From the NCBI RefSeq assembly GCF_004216575.1, contig NZ_SGWW01000001.1, positions 806,001-870,000 on the forward strand: a stretch of 64,000 nt of DNA, read 5' to 3'. Source of the DNA: Microcella putealis (GTDB lineage Bacteria > Actinomycetota > Actinomycetes > Actinomycetales > Microbacteriaceae). A model generated the notes under the pieces. The model ran no database searches, had not been told where the DNA came from, and saw nothing but the letters and a program-made list of their open reading frames with translations. Made by a program: the position numbers and the translations under genes. Positions within the stretch are counted from its first letter, which is position 1. Each line of letters starts with the position of its first letter. Positions 9,281-17,919 of the stretch are shown piece by piece.

Positions 9281-9333
9281 CGGGTGGCCTTTCCATGGGG
9301 CGCCGGGGTGGGCGCCGCGGGTCGACGTCTGGC

Positions 9334-10116
9334 CTACTGGCCGAACCGTCGCTGTCGTGTCGCGAAGTCGCGCAGTGCGCGCAGAAAGTCGACCTCGCGC
9401 AGGTCGGGGCCAAGCGCCTCGACGAAGTAGAACTCGCTGTGCGCGCTCTGCCAGAGCATGAAGTCGCTCAGGCGTTGCTCGCCCGAGGTGCGAATGACGA
9501 GATCGGGGTCGGGCTGGCCGCCCGTGTAGAGGTGCTCGGCAATGTGGTCGGGCGTGACCTTCTCGGCGAGGTCGTCGAGGGTTCCGCCGCCCGCGGCGTG
9601 GCCTTGGATGATGCGGCGCACGGCGTCGACGATCTCGCGGCGGCCGCCGTAACCAACGGCGAGGTTGATGTGCAGCCCGGGGTGCTCGGCGGTGGTCGCC
9701 TCGGCCCGCGACAGCGCGTCGCAGAGCTCGCCGGGCAGCCCGTCGCGCGTGCCGACGTGGTGCACGCGCCAGTCGCGCACGCCCGCGAGCTCGTCGGCGA
9801 GCTCGGCGATGATCTGCGTCAGCGCGGCCAACTCGTCGGCGTCACGACCCGTGAGGTTGTCGGCCGACAGCAGGTACAGCGTGACCACCTTGATGTCGGC
9901 GTCGTCGCACCACGTGAGAAACTCGCGCACCTTCACGGCGCCCGCGCGGTGACCGTGCTCGGTGCTGCCGCCCCACTGGCGGGCCCACCGGCGGTTGCCG
10001 TCGATGATCATGGCGACGTGGTGCGGGTGCGTGGCACCCGCCAGCTGACGTCGCAGCCGGCCCATGTACAGGCGGTAGAGAGGTCCGCGCCCCCCGAGTG
10101 TTCGCGTTGAACGCAC
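9334..10116 (-). CDS. uppS: Isoprenyl transferase (cis-polyprenyl diphosphate synthase)
   Basis: This 260-residue enzyme extends farnesyl or shorter allylic diphosphates with isopentenyl diphosphate in cis, making the polyprenyl carrier for peptidoglycan and glycan assembly. The catalytic aspartate lies in MIIDGNRRWARQWG, and the C-terminal signature RTSGEQRLSDFMLWQ is present. The GTG at 10116 was preferred over the longer frame because TACCGT precedes it by 6 nt (leaderless pattern). The cis-prenyltransferase family includes Z-decaprenyl and undecaprenyl synthases; chain length cannot be read from the sequence. It is divergent from the hemolysin III gene. Confidence 0.93.
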   Translation of the reverse strand: MRSTRTLGGRGPLYRLYMGRLRRQLAGATHPHHVAMIIDGNRRWARQWGGSTEHGHRAGAVKVREFLTWCDDADIKVVTLYLLSADNLTGRDADELAALTQIIAELADELAGVRDWRVHHVGTRDGLPGELCDALSRAEATTAEHPGLHINLAVGYGGRREIVDAVRRIIQGHAAGGGTLDDLAEKVTPDHIAEHLYTGGQPDPDLVIRTSGEQRLSDFMLWQSAHSEFYFVEALGPDLREVDFLRALRDFATRQRRFGQ

Positions 10117-10202
10117 AGGTCTACGGTAGTCCACGCCTCCGCGGTTGTGGCGGTCGACTAAGCGGCGCGAGGCGCACATCCGCCGCGCGTAGCATCGACG
10201 GC

Positions 10203-10991
10203 ATGACCGCCACCCCCAACGGACCGTCAGCCGACCGCGACCCGTCCGCGAGCGATGGCGCGACGCCCGCGACGGTCGAGCGCGAACCGGGGTCGGGCAT
10301 CCCGAATATTCCGCTGCTCGACGAGTCGATCGACTACCGCGGGCTCGAGCGGAAGCCGACCTGGCGCGGCTGGATTCACGCGGGTACCTTCCCGCTCGCG
10401 ATCGTGCTGGGTCTGGTGCTGGTCGCCCTCGGCGAGGGGCCCATGGCGCGCTGGTCCAGCACGGTGTTTGTCTTCACCTCGCTGCTGCTGTTCGGCATTT
10501 CGGCGACGTACCACCGCTTCACCTGGAGCGACCGCATGCGGGTGCTCTTGAAGCGCCTTGACCACGCCAACATCTTCCTGTTGATCGCGGGCACCTACAC
10601 CCCGATGGCGTTGCTCGCGCTGCCGCTCGACAAGGGCCTCATCTTGCTCTCGCTCGTGTGGGCGGGCGCGGCGCTCGGTATCGGGTTCCGGGTGTTCTGG
10701 ATTCACGCCCCGCGCTGGGTCTACGTTCCCCTCTACCTGCTGCTCGGCTGGGCGGCGGTGCTGTACCTGCCCGACCTCATTGCCGCGAACGTCGCGATGA
10801 TGGTGCTCGTGGTCGCGGGCGGCCTGGCCTACACCGCCGGAGCGGTGATCTACGGCATGAAGAAACCCAACCCCATTCCGGGCGTCTTCGGCTTCCACGA
10901 GATCTTCCACGCGCTCACCGTCGTCGCGTTCCTCTGCCACTGGAGCGCGACGCTACTCCTCGCGATCAACCCGCCGTTCAACGGGGGCTGA
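10203..10991 (+). CDS. Hemolysin III family (TrhA/HlyIII) membrane protein
   Basis: The protein has 262 residues with an acidic N-terminal tail of about 45 residues and then seven hydrophobic helices typical of the HlyIII/PAQR fold. Conserved metal-site residues are visible: histidine and serine in GISATYHRFTW, aspartate in LKRLDHANIFLL, and two histidines in FGFHEIFHALTVV. Relatives are linked to membrane-lipid homeostasis, despite the family name. The ATG at 10203 follows TAGCAT by 7 nt, again suggesting a leaderless message. Its last 39 bp overlap the convergent small membrane gene. Confidence 0.9.
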   Translation: MTATPNGPSADRDPSASDGATPATVEREPGSGIPNIPLLDESIDYRGLERKPTWRGWIHAGTFPLAIVLGLVLVALGEGPMARWSSTVFVFTSLLLFGISATYHRFTWSDRMRVLLKRLDHANIFLLIAGTYTPMALLALPLDKGLILLSLVWAGAALGIGFRVFWIHAPRWVYVPLYLLLGWAAVLYLPDLIAANVAMMVLVVAGGLAYTAGAVIYGMKKPNPIPGVFGFHEIFHALTVVAFLCHWSATLLLAINPPFNGG

Positions 10992-11318
10992 ATCGTCTGA
11001 CGCGGGGGCCGCATCCACGTCGCCGCCCTCGGGCGCGACGTCGTGCTCGCCGGATTCGCTCGACTCGCCCTGCTCGGCCGCGAGGCGCTCGGCCTCGAGA
11101 CGCTCGCGCACCTCGCCGCGGTAGCGCACGCGGCGAATGCGGCGGGCCATGTCGACGATCACAAAGATCGACGCCACCGCGACAAAGAAGATCGCGAAGA
11201 AGCCAGCAACGCCCGGTGTCACCGTGTTCGGGTCACCCTCGAACGGCGGGATGAGCGGGTCGTCGATGGGGTTCGGCCCGAGGCCCTGCGGCAGTCGGGA
11301 AATGACGGACCAGAACAC
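10953..11318 (-). CDS. Small single-span membrane protein, unknown function
   Basis: The 121-residue protein has a short proline-rich N-terminus, one strong hydrophobic helix (VAGFFAIFFVAVASIFVIVD), a basic stretch (RRIRRVRYRGEVRERLEAER) and a long acidic tail. This arrangement resembles small uncharacterised membrane proteins common in Microbacteriaceae. The basic segment directly after the helix predicts a cytosolic C-terminus. It overlaps the 3' end of the HlyIII gene convergently by 39 bp. The GTG start at 11318 has only a weak AGGAG upstream. Confidence 0.7.
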   Translation of the reverse strand: MFWSVISRLPQGLGPNPIDDPLIPPFEGDPNTVTPGVAGFFAIFFVAVASIFVIVDMARRIRRVRYRGEVRERLEAERLAAEQGESSESGEHDVAPEGGDVDAAPASDDSAPVERRVDREE

Positions 11319-11465
11319 GGCGGATGCGCTCCTCGGCGATCAGGCGGAGCCGGCGTCACGATCGACGCCGGTCGGGCGGCGGCCGCACAGAATCGGCCTC
11401 TACCCTGGGAGTATCAGCGTATCCCGCGACGCCAGAGCGATCACCGAGAGGCAGGCTTCGACGTC

Positions 11466-11867
11466 ATGACCGCGCAGCAGCTCCTCGACGAGCGCTACGG
11501 CCGTACCGCCCGCGACGACACCCGCACCAAGCGGATCCTCATCATCAGCGGCGCGCTCTTCACCCTCGTCTTCGGCGCCTGGGTGGTGTGGGGCGGGCTC
11601 TCGGGCACGAACGCCGAACTTGAGGTGCGCGAGCTCGGCTACCGCGATCTGACCGACACCTCGATCACCGTCGCGTGGGAGGTCTCGGTCGCCCCCGGTA
11701 CAGAGGTGTCGTGCGCCGTGCAAGCCCTGAACGCCAACTTCGGCATCGTGGGGTGGCGGGTGCTCGAACTCGACTCGTCGGACCAGCGCACCCGGGTGTT
11801 CACCGAGACGCTGCGCACCTCCGAGCAGGCTGTGACGGGTTTGCCGTACGGCTGCTGGCTCCCCTAG
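11466..11867 (+). CDS. DUF4307 domain membrane-anchored protein
   Basis: The 133-residue protein carries one N-terminal membrane helix (IISGALFTLVFGAWVVWGGL), preceded by the typical RYGRTARDD segment, and an extracytoplasmic beta-rich domain with two cysteines (VSCAVQALN and YGCWLP). This matches DUF4307, an uncharacterised actinobacterial family often found near greA and ilvA, as here. The two cysteines could form a disulfide outside the cell. The ATG at 11466 is taken; the frame is open far upstream but the sequence there looks non-coding. A strong terminator follows 18 bp after the stop. Confidence 0.82.
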   Translation: MTAQQLLDERYGRTARDDTRTKRILIISGALFTLVFGAWVVWGGLSGTNAELEVRELGYRDLTDTSITVAWEVSVAPGTEVSCAVQALNANFGIVGWRVLELDSSDQRTRVFTETLRTSEQAVTGLPYGCWLP

Positions 11868-11885
11868 GCTCCTCTGAATCGAACT

Positions 11886-11919
11886 CGGAACCGGCCGCAC
11901 TCGCGGCCGGTTCCGTTTT
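11886..11919 (+). terminator. Rho-independent terminator between DUF4307 gene and greA
   Basis: A perfect 13-bp GC-rich stem (11886-11898 with 11903-11915), a four-base loop ACTC and a run of four T form a textbook terminator. It ends only about 4 bp before the AGGAGG of greA, so greA needs read-through or a promoter overlapping this region. Confidence 0.88.
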
Positions 11920-11937
11920 GCATCAGGAGGCAATCAC

Positions 11938-12432
11938 ATGAGTGACACCAGTGCGACCACCCAGTGGTTGACGCAGGACGCGTATGACCGTCTGCAGGCC
12001 GAGCTCGAGCACCTGTCGACCACCGGCCGCGCCGAAATCGCGAAGCGCATCGAATCGGCGCGCGATGAAGGCGACCTGAAAGAGAACGGCGGGTACCACG
12101 CCGCGAAAGACGAGCAGGGCAAGATCGAGGCGCGCATCCGCACCCTCGCAGAGCTCTTGAAGAACGCGACGGTGGGCGAAGCGCCCGAGGCAGACGGCGT
12201 CGTCCGCCCCGGCACGGTCATCACCGCGACGATTCTGGGCGACGACGAGAAGTTCCTGCTCGGCAGCCGCGAGATTCTGGCCGACGGCAGCGAGCTCGAC
12301 GTGTTCAGCGAGGCAAGCCCGCTCGGGCAGGCCATCAACGGCGCGAGGGTGGGCGACACCGTCAGCTACGAGGCGCCGAACGGCAAGAGCATCGAGGTCA
12401 CGATCGTCGAGGTCGAGACTTACGCCCCGTAG
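11938..12432 (+). CDS. greA: Transcription elongation factor GreA
   Basis: GreA inserts its coiled coil into the secondary channel of RNA polymerase and stimulates cleavage of backtracked RNA. This 164-residue copy has the full N-terminal coil with the acidic tip (DEGDLKENGGY, near residues 43-53) and the C-terminal FKBP-like domain (FLLGSREI, SPLGQAINGARVGD). AGGAGG lies 8-9 nt before the ATG. It is convergent with ilvA, separated by 12 bp. A second, shortened Gre paralogue lies at 53829-54236. Confidence 0.97.
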   Translation: MSDTSATTQWLTQDAYDRLQAELEHLSTTGRAEIAKRIESARDEGDLKENGGYHAAKDEQGKIEARIRTLAELLKNATVGEAPEADGVVRPGTVITATILGDDEKFLLGSREILADGSELDVFSEASPLGQAINGARVGDTVSYEAPNGKSIEVTIVEVETYAP

Positions 12433-12444
12433 GGGCTAACCCCG

Positions 12445-13686
12445 CTAAAAGTCAACGCGCGGTTCATATCCCTCGGCCCTGAGCGCTCCGAGCACTTGCT
12501 CGGCGTGTTCGGGGCCGCGGGTTTCGATGTGCAGTTCGAGTTCGACCTGACTGATCGCGAGCCCCGTGCCGTGGCGCGTGTGCAGCACCTCAACGACGTT
12601 GGCGTTCTGCGCGGCCACGATCTCGCTCGTGCGGGCGAGCTGCCCCGGCCGGTCGGGCAATGGGATGCGCAGCTTCAGGTAGCGCTCGCTGGCCGCGAGC
12701 CCGTGGCTGATGACGCGCTCCATGATCAGCGGGTCGATGTTGCCGCCCGAGAGCATCACGACCGTCGGGCCGGATGCACGGATCTTGCCGGTCAGGATCG
12801 CCGCGACCCCGACGGCCCCGGCGGGCTCGACGACGAGCTTGGCGCGCTCGAGCAGCATCAGCATGGCGCGGGCGATGTCGTCGTCGTCAACCGTGACGAC
12901 CTCGTCGACGGTGTCTTTGATGATCTCGAAGTTCAGCTTGCCGGGCTTCGACACGGCGATGCCGTCGGCGATGGTCGGGCTGATGGTGATCTCGGTGACG
13001 GCGCCGGCGGCGAGCGACACGGGGTAGGCGGCGGCGTTCATGGCCTGCACGCCGATGACCCGAATCTCGCGGCCGAGCTGGGCGGCGCGCTGCTTGAGCA
13101 CGGTCGCCATGCCCGAAATGAGCCCACCGCCGCCGATCGGCACGACGACCGTGGCGAGGTCGGGCACCTGCTCGAGCACTTCGAGGCCCAGCGTGCCCTG
13201 CCCGGCGATCACGTCGGGGTGGTCGAACGGGGGAATGTAGACGGCACCCGTGCGCTCGGCGTGCTCGGCGGCGGCGCGCAGCGGCTCGGCGACCGTGTGC
13301 CCGCGCAACACCACGTCGGCTCCGTAGTCGCGGGTGGCAGCAAGTTTCGGCAGGGCGACGCCGATCGGCATGAAGATGGTTGCCGGAATGCCCAGCTCTC
13401 GGGCGGCGAAGGCGACGCCCTGTGCGTGGTTTCCGGCCGACGCGGCAACGACGCCGCGCGCCTTTTCCTCGTCGCTGAGCGACGAGATGCGGTTGTAGGC
13501 GCCGCGAATCTTGTACGAGCCGGTGCGCTGCAGGTTCTCGCACTTCATGAAGACGGGCTGGCCCAGTACGCGGCTGAGGTAGTGCGACGACTCCATCGGC
13601 GTCACGTCGGCGACGGCCGAGACGGTGACGCGGGCGCGCTCGACGTCGGCCAGGCTCGGCCCGGCGATGGTCGACTCGTGGGTCAT
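12445..13686 (-). CDS. ilvA: Threonine ammonia-lyase with C-terminal ACT domain
   Basis: This PLP enzyme deaminates L-threonine to 2-oxobutanoate, the first step of isoleucine synthesis or a catabolic step. It has 413 residues: catalytic lysine in RTGSYKIRGAYNR, phosphate-binding loop PIGGGGLISG, and a single ACT-like regulatory domain over the last ~80 residues (LPDRPGQLARTSEIVAAQ). The single ACT domain and length are those of the shorter IlvA/TdcB-type enzymes widespread in actinobacteria, so allosteric control by an amino acid is likely. The gene is monocistronic, convergent to greA. Confidence 0.95.
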   Translation of the reverse strand: MTHESTIAGPSLADVERARVTVSAVADVTPMESSHYLSRVLGQPVFMKCENLQRTGSYKIRGAYNRISSLSDEEKARGVVAASAGNHAQGVAFAARELGIPATIFMPIGVALPKLAATRDYGADVVLRGHTVAEPLRAAAEHAERTGAVYIPPFDHPDVIAGQGTLGLEVLEQVPDLATVVVPIGGGGLISGMATVLKQRAAQLGREIRVIGVQAMNAAAYPVSLAAGAVTEITISPTIADGIAVSKPGKLNFEIIKDTVDEVVTVDDDDIARAMLMLLERAKLVVEPAGAVGVAAILTGKIRASGPTVVMLSGGNIDPLIMERVISHGLAASERYLKLRIPLPDRPGQLARTSEIVAAQNANVVEVLHTRHGTGLAISQVELELHIETRGPEHAEQVLGALRAEGYEPRVDF

Positions 13687-13808
13687 GGGGCTCCTCCGCG
13701 TGCGATCGCGCGCTGTCGGCGGATACCGGCGCGAGCATCCCGCAGCCCCGCCAGTCTACGAGCCGTTACCCGCCCGCTGAACCGCGTCGCATGCCGCGGC
13801 GGGCATGG

Positions 13809-14891
13809 TTACGCGGCGTCGATGACGACGGGGCGTCCCGCGAGGCGCACCGCGACCCGCTCACCCGCCTCGACATGCTCGCCCGCAGCGTGCTGCACCA
13901 CCAGCTCGAGGCCATCATCGAGTCGCACCCGCGTGCGACGAAGCGAGCCGAGAAACGAGGTGCTGACCACCGCCGCACTCGTTGCCCGCGGGTCGTCGCC
14001 GGGCACGATCAGCACATCTTCGGGGCGCACCAGGGCGACACCCGAGCCAGCGGGCGCGTCGGCGCTCACCAGCGGCAGGGTGGTGCCCAGCACGGTCGCG
14101 ACCTCGCCCTGAACCACGGCGGGCACGCGGTTGCTGAGCCCCACGAAGTCGGCGACGAACGCGCTCGCGGGGCGCGAGTAGAGCTCCTCGGGCGTGCCGA
14201 TCTGTTCGATTCGCCCCGCGCGCATCACGGCAACGCGGTCGGCGACGGCGAGCGCCTCCTCCTGGTCGTGTGTCACGAACAGCGTCGTGATTCCGAGTTC
14301 GGTCTGGATGCGCCGAATTTCGTCCCGCAGCCCCACGCGCACTTTCGCGTCGAGCGCGCTGAGCGGCTCGTCGAGCAGCAGCACTCGCGGTTCGGTGACG
14401 AGTGCTCGGGCCAGCGCGACGCGCTGCTGCTGACCGCCCGAGAGCTGGTGGGCGAAGCGGTCGGCGTGATGGTCGAGGCCGACCATGTTGAGCATCTGGG
14501 TGGCGCGACGGCGACGCTCGGAGGCTTCGACCTTGCGCATCCGGAGACCGAATTCGACGTTCTCGAGCACCGTCAGGTGTGGAAACAGCGAGTACGACTG
14601 AAACACCATGCCGATGTCGCGACGGTTCGTGGGCACATCGACCACGTCGCGGCCGTCGATCAGGATGTGGCCGTCGTCGGCCGACTCGAGCCCGGCGAGC
14701 ACGCGCAGCGCCGTCGTCTTGCCGCAGCCCGACGGGCCGAGCAGCGCGACGAACTCGCCGGGGGCGAGCTCGAGCGATACGCCGTCGAGGGCCGTGAGAC
14801 CCGGAAACTGCTTGACGACGCCGACCAGCGCAACGGGCGCCGAGGTGCGGGTCTCCGCCGCTGGCGCGGGGGTGGGGGCGGGGGTGGTCAT
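13809..14891 (-). CDS. ABC importer ATP-binding protein (PotA/FbpC type)
   Basis: The 360-residue ATPase carries Walker A GPSGCGKTTALR, the Q-loop FQSYSLFPHLTV, signature LSGGQQQRVALARAL, Walker B VLLLDEPLSALD and H-loop FVTHDQEEAL, followed by a C-terminal TOBE-like domain (VALVRPEDVLIVPGD). That layout is typical of iron, polyamine, thiamine or phosphonate importers. Its ATG overlaps the upstream permease stop (ATGA) with AAGGA upstream, so it is the last gene of the four-gene operon running down from 17755. The substrate is not determinable here. Confidence 0.92.
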   Translation of the reverse strand: MTTPAPTPAPAAETRTSAPVALVGVVKQFPGLTALDGVSLELAPGEFVALLGPSGCGKTTALRVLAGLESADDGHILIDGRDVVDVPTNRRDIGMVFQSYSLFPHLTVLENVEFGLRMRKVEASERRRRATQMLNMVGLDHHADRFAHQLSGGQQQRVALARALVTEPRVLLLDEPLSALDAKVRVGLRDEIRRIQTELGITTLFVTHDQEEALAVADRVAVMRAGRIEQIGTPEELYSRPASAFVADFVGLSNRVPAVVQGEVATVLGTTLPLVSADAPAGSGVALVRPEDVLIVPGDDPRATSAAVVSTSFLGSLRRTRVRLDDGLELVVQHAAGEHVEAGERVAVRLAGRPVVIDAA

Positions 14892-15697
14892 GAGGTCCTT
14901 CCGAGGCGACCGCGCCCGATACGGCCGATGACGATCAGCAGTATGAACGCGAACAGCAGGGCGAGCAGGGCGAAGATGACGGCGATGAACGCGTCGGCCT
15001 TCGAGGCGACGACGAGGGCCGTCTGCAGGGTGGTGCGACTGAGCAGCGAGGCGATCGTGAACTCGCCGAGCACCACGGCGACCGAGATGAAGGCGCCGGC
15101 GAGCAGGCCGCGTCGCAGGTTCGGCATGAGCACCCGCACGATCACGGTGAGCCAGCCGGCGCCCAGCGAGCGGGCGGCCTCGGTCAGCGTGACGATGTCG
15201 ATCGCCTCGATGTTCGACTGCACCGCCCGGTAGGCAAAGGGCAGCACGAGGATGCCGTAGGCGAAGGCGAGGGTCCAGGTTCCTGAGCCGAGCATCCGCG
15301 AGATCACCTGGTAGACGGGCGCCAGCCCGACGACCAGCACGATCGCCGGAATGCTGATCGGCAACAGACACACGAACTCGAGCACGCGCTGCAGCTGCGG
15401 AAAACGCAGCGCCACGAGAATCATGGTGGGCACGAGCAGCGCCAGCATGATCGCGACCGTCACGAGGGCGAGCACGAGCGAGTTCTGCACGCCCTGCCAC
15501 ACCGGCGCGTACGCGGGGCCGAGCTGCCCCGTGAAGACGGTGACCCAGCGACTCAGGTCGTAGCCACCGTCGAGCCCGCGACGCATCGTGAATTCGACCA
15601 TCGCGACGATCGGAATTGCGAAGATCGCACCGACGATCGCCAGAATCAGGATGCGCGTGGCGCGGCGCGGCGCGATGCTCGCGACCGGCGCGCTCAT
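14888..15697 (-). CDS. ABC importer permease (second subunit)
   Basis: This 269-residue protein has six hydrophobic helices and the EAA-type loop (LTEAARSLGAGWLTVIVRVL) that docks onto the ATPase. It belongs to the binding-protein-dependent transport permease family used by polyamine/iron/phosphonate importers. The ATG at 15697 overlaps the stop of the first permease gene as ATGA, and its own stop overlaps the ATPase start the same way, so the three genes are translationally coupled. Confidence 0.9.
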   Translation of the reverse strand: MSAPVASIAPRRATRILILAIVGAIFAIPIVAMVEFTMRRGLDGGYDLSRWVTVFTGQLGPAYAPVWQGVQNSLVLALVTVAIMLALLVPTMILVALRFPQLQRVLEFVCLLPISIPAIVLVVGLAPVYQVISRMLGSGTWTLAFAYGILVLPFAYRAVQSNIEAIDIVTLTEAARSLGAGWLTVIVRVLMPNLRRGLLAGAFISVAVVLGEFTIASLLSRTTLQTALVVASKADAFIAVIFALLALLFAFILLIVIGRIGRGRLGRTS

Positions 15698-16650
15698 CGC
15701 TGCCACCGGGCCGCGCGGCGCTGCACCAGGGCGTACAGGCCCATCACGATGGCCATGACGACGATCATGCCGAGCGCCAGGGCGCCGGCCAGGTTTTCGC
15801 GGCCGAGCACCGTCTCGCTCGTGAGGGCGGCCCGGATCTGCAGCGGCACGATCGACTGGCCCTGGCTGGTGAGGGCGGCAGCCGTCGCATACGAGCTGAA
15901 GGCGTTGGCGAACAGCAGCAGCAGCGAGCCAATGAACGAGGGGGCGAGCACCGGCAGCCCGATGCGCCACCAGAACGTCGCCCGCGTGCCACCCAGGGTC
16001 GCGTTGGCCTCGGCCCACTGGGTCTTGAGCCCCTCAAGCGCGGGCAGGAACACGATGATCATCAGCGGCACCTGGAAGTAGAGGTACGGCAGGATCAGCC
16101 CGGGCGCCTCGTAGAGCCACACGCCGTCGGCAAAGATGTCGATGCCCAGGCTGTCGCGCAGCAGCACGGTCACGAAACCTTGAATGCCGATCGTCGCGAC
16201 GAACGCGAAGGCCAGCATGACGCCGCCGAACTGGGCGAGAACGCCCGAGATGGCGTCGACGGTGGAGCGCAGCGGGCCGTCGGAGCGCACGCCGATGAGC
16301 GCGTAACAGACGAAGGCGCCGAGCACGGCCCCGCCCAACGCGGTGATGGCCGACAGCCACAGCGTCGTGCCGAAGGTGCGCAGAATGAGCGGATCGCCGA
16401 GAGCCGCCACGGTGTCGAGCGTGAGGGAGCCGTCGCTCGCAACAAAGCCCGACCACACGGCGAGCGCCGTCGGCAGGGCGAGAAACAGAGCGACGTAGAC
16501 CGAGAAGGGGGCGAGCCCCCAGGCGGCGCGTCGTCGAGCTCGGGCTCCGGACGCGCGGGTCGACCCCCGACGCGGTGTGCGTCGGGGGTCGACCGCGGGT
16601 GCGACCGGGGCCGCGAGCGTGCTACTGGACAGCGGTCGCCCAACGCTCAC
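15694..16650 (-). CDS. ABC importer permease (first subunit)
   Basis: The protein is about 318 residues with an Arg-rich N-terminal tail, then six helices and the EAA loop (WAEANATLGGTRATFWWRIG). There is no ATG in the plausible range. GTG at 16650 is the best start; it overlaps the end of the binding-protein gene by 29 bp and has no clear ribosome site. This start places the 16-bp hairpin of 16558-16594 inside the coding sequence, so it also encodes the segment DPRRTPRRGS. A start further downstream would have to use a rare codon. The start is therefore uncertain, the identity is not. Confidence 0.82.
   Translation of the reverse strand: MSVGRPLSSSTLAAPVAPAVDPRRTPRRGSTRASGARARRRAAWGLAPFSVYVALFLALPTALAVWSGFVASDGSLTLDTVAALGDPLILRTFGTTLWLSAITALGGAVLGAFVCYALIGVRSDGPLRSTVDAISGVLAQFGGVMLAFAFVATIGIQGFVTVLLRDSLGIDIFADGVWLYEAPGLILPYLYFQVPLMIIVFLPALEGLKTQWAEANATLGGTRATFWWRIGLPVLAPSFIGSLLLLFANAFSSYATAAALTSQGQSIVPLQIRAALTSETVLGRENLAGALALGMIVVMAIVMGLYALVQRRAARWQR
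16558..16594. promoter_or_regulatory. Strong intra-operon hairpin after the binding-protein gene
   Basis: A perfect 16-bp inverted repeat (16558-16573 with 16579-16594) with a 5-base loop begins 28 bp after the stop of the solute-binding-protein gene. Hairpins in this position commonly protect the upstream message or cause partial termination, giving more binding protein than permease. Here it also lies inside the 5' coding part of the first permease. Confidence 0.7.
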
Positions 16651-17755
16651 CGAGCAGCGTCGCGGCGGCCGCACTCTGCTCAGCCGACGGCACGACCGTG
16701 TCGGCCGGCGCCTCGGGCAACGCGGCATACAGCGCCTCGTCGATCTCGCCGGCCTCGACCATGGCCTGCTCGAGCGCGGGTCGAGCCCCACCCTTCAGCC
16801 ACAGGTTCTGCACCTCGGGCGAGTAGAGGAACTCTTGCCACAGTCGGGCGGCCGCCGGGTTCGGGGCGTCCTTGTTGATGGCCTGGTTGTAGTAGCCCGC
16901 GTAGCCGGTGCCGTCGAAGACCACGACCTCCCAGTTGCGCTGGCCGTCGAGGTCGGCGGCGTACCCGCTGTTCAGGTAGTCCCAGTCGAAGACGACCGGA
17001 GTCTCGCCCGAGGCGACGGTCGCGGGCGTCGGGTCGATCTTGATGAAGTTGCCGACCGCGTTGAGCTCTTCGAAGAAGTCGATGCCGGCCTGGAAGTCGT
17101 CGAGCTGGCCGCCGTTCTGCACGGTCGCCATGCCGACGGCGGCGAAAGCCGCGCCCGCCTGCGTCGGGTCACCGTTGATGGCGACCTTGCCGCGGTACTC
17201 CTCGCCGAGCAGGTCCTCAAGGCTCGTGGGGGCCGGAACCGCGTCGGGGTCGTAGCCGACCGCCATGTACCCGCCGTAGTCGGCCCAGAACAGGCCGTCG
17301 GGGTGCTTCAGCTCGGCGGGAATGTCGTCCCACCGCTCGACAAAGTACGGAGCGAAGTAGTCGGTGCTCTCGAGAGCCACGGCGAGGCCGAGGTCGAAGA
17401 CATCGGGGGCCGTGTCTTGCCCGCGTAGGTTCTCGGCGGCCTGGATTTCTTCGGCGCTCGAGGCGTCAGGCGAGGCCTCGTTGATGGTGATCTCGGGGTA
17501 ACGCTCGGCGAAAAGATCGAGAATCTCGCCGTAGTTCGCCCAGTCGCGCGGCAGCGCGATGACGTTCAACTGACCCTCGGCCTTCGCCGCCTCTTCGAGT
17601 GCCTCGAACGAGCCGAAGTCTTCGAGGCTCGTGGCAGCAGCCGCGTCGACGCCCGAGGCGGCACCGTCGGTGCCCGCGTCGGTCGCGCACGCGCTGAGCG
17701 TGAGTGCGGCAGCGGCGACAAGCGCCACGCCAGCCATGGTGCGAGTGGTGTTCAA
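16622..17755 (-). CDS. Extracellular solute-binding lipoprotein of the ABC importer
   Basis: This 377-residue protein starts with a lipoprotein signal peptide (hydrophobic core, lipobox LSAC at residue ~23) and continues as a periplasmic-binding-protein type II fold (NVIALPRDWANYGEILDLFAE, PDVFDLGLAVA, VFDWDYLNSGYAAD). It is similar to putrescine/iron/aminoethylphosphonate binding proteins, but I cannot name the ligand. The start is TTG at 17755, supported by GGAGG with a 5-nt spacer (17761-17765). It is the first gene of the importer operon and is followed by a strong hairpin, consistent with its being made in excess of the permeases. Confidence 0.9.
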   Translation of the reverse strand: MNTTRTMAGVALVAAAALTLSACATDAGTDGAASGVDAAAATSLEDFGSFEALEEAAKAEGQLNVIALPRDWANYGEILDLFAERYPEITINEASPDASSAEEIQAAENLRGQDTAPDVFDLGLAVALESTDYFAPYFVERWDDIPAELKHPDGLFWADYGGYMAVGYDPDAVPAPTSLEDLLGEEYRGKVAINGDPTQAGAAFAAVGMATVQNGGQLDDFQAGIDFFEELNAVGNFIKIDPTPATVASGETPVVFDWDYLNSGYAADLDGQRNWEVVVFDGTGYAGYYNQAINKDAPNPAAARLWQEFLYSPEVQNLWLKGGARPALEQAMVEAGEIDEALYAALPEAPADTVVPSAEQSAAAATLLGERWATAVQ

Positions 17756-17919
17756 CAGATCCTCCGGTGGGGGTGTGCCCGCCGCGGCGCGCCGGGTGGC
17801 GCGTCACAAACGCAGCGGATGTGCTGAACGTAAAAGCGTTTCGTGTCCGTATTCCGCCGCGCAGGTGAACGTGCGACGAACGGCGTGCGACGTCGCCGGT
17901 CGGCACTAGCGTGAGCGGA

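Noticed and set aside
12420..12440. Terminator between greA and ilvA
   Set aside because: Only a 5-bp GCCCC/GGGGC stem overlapping the greA stop; too weak to list.
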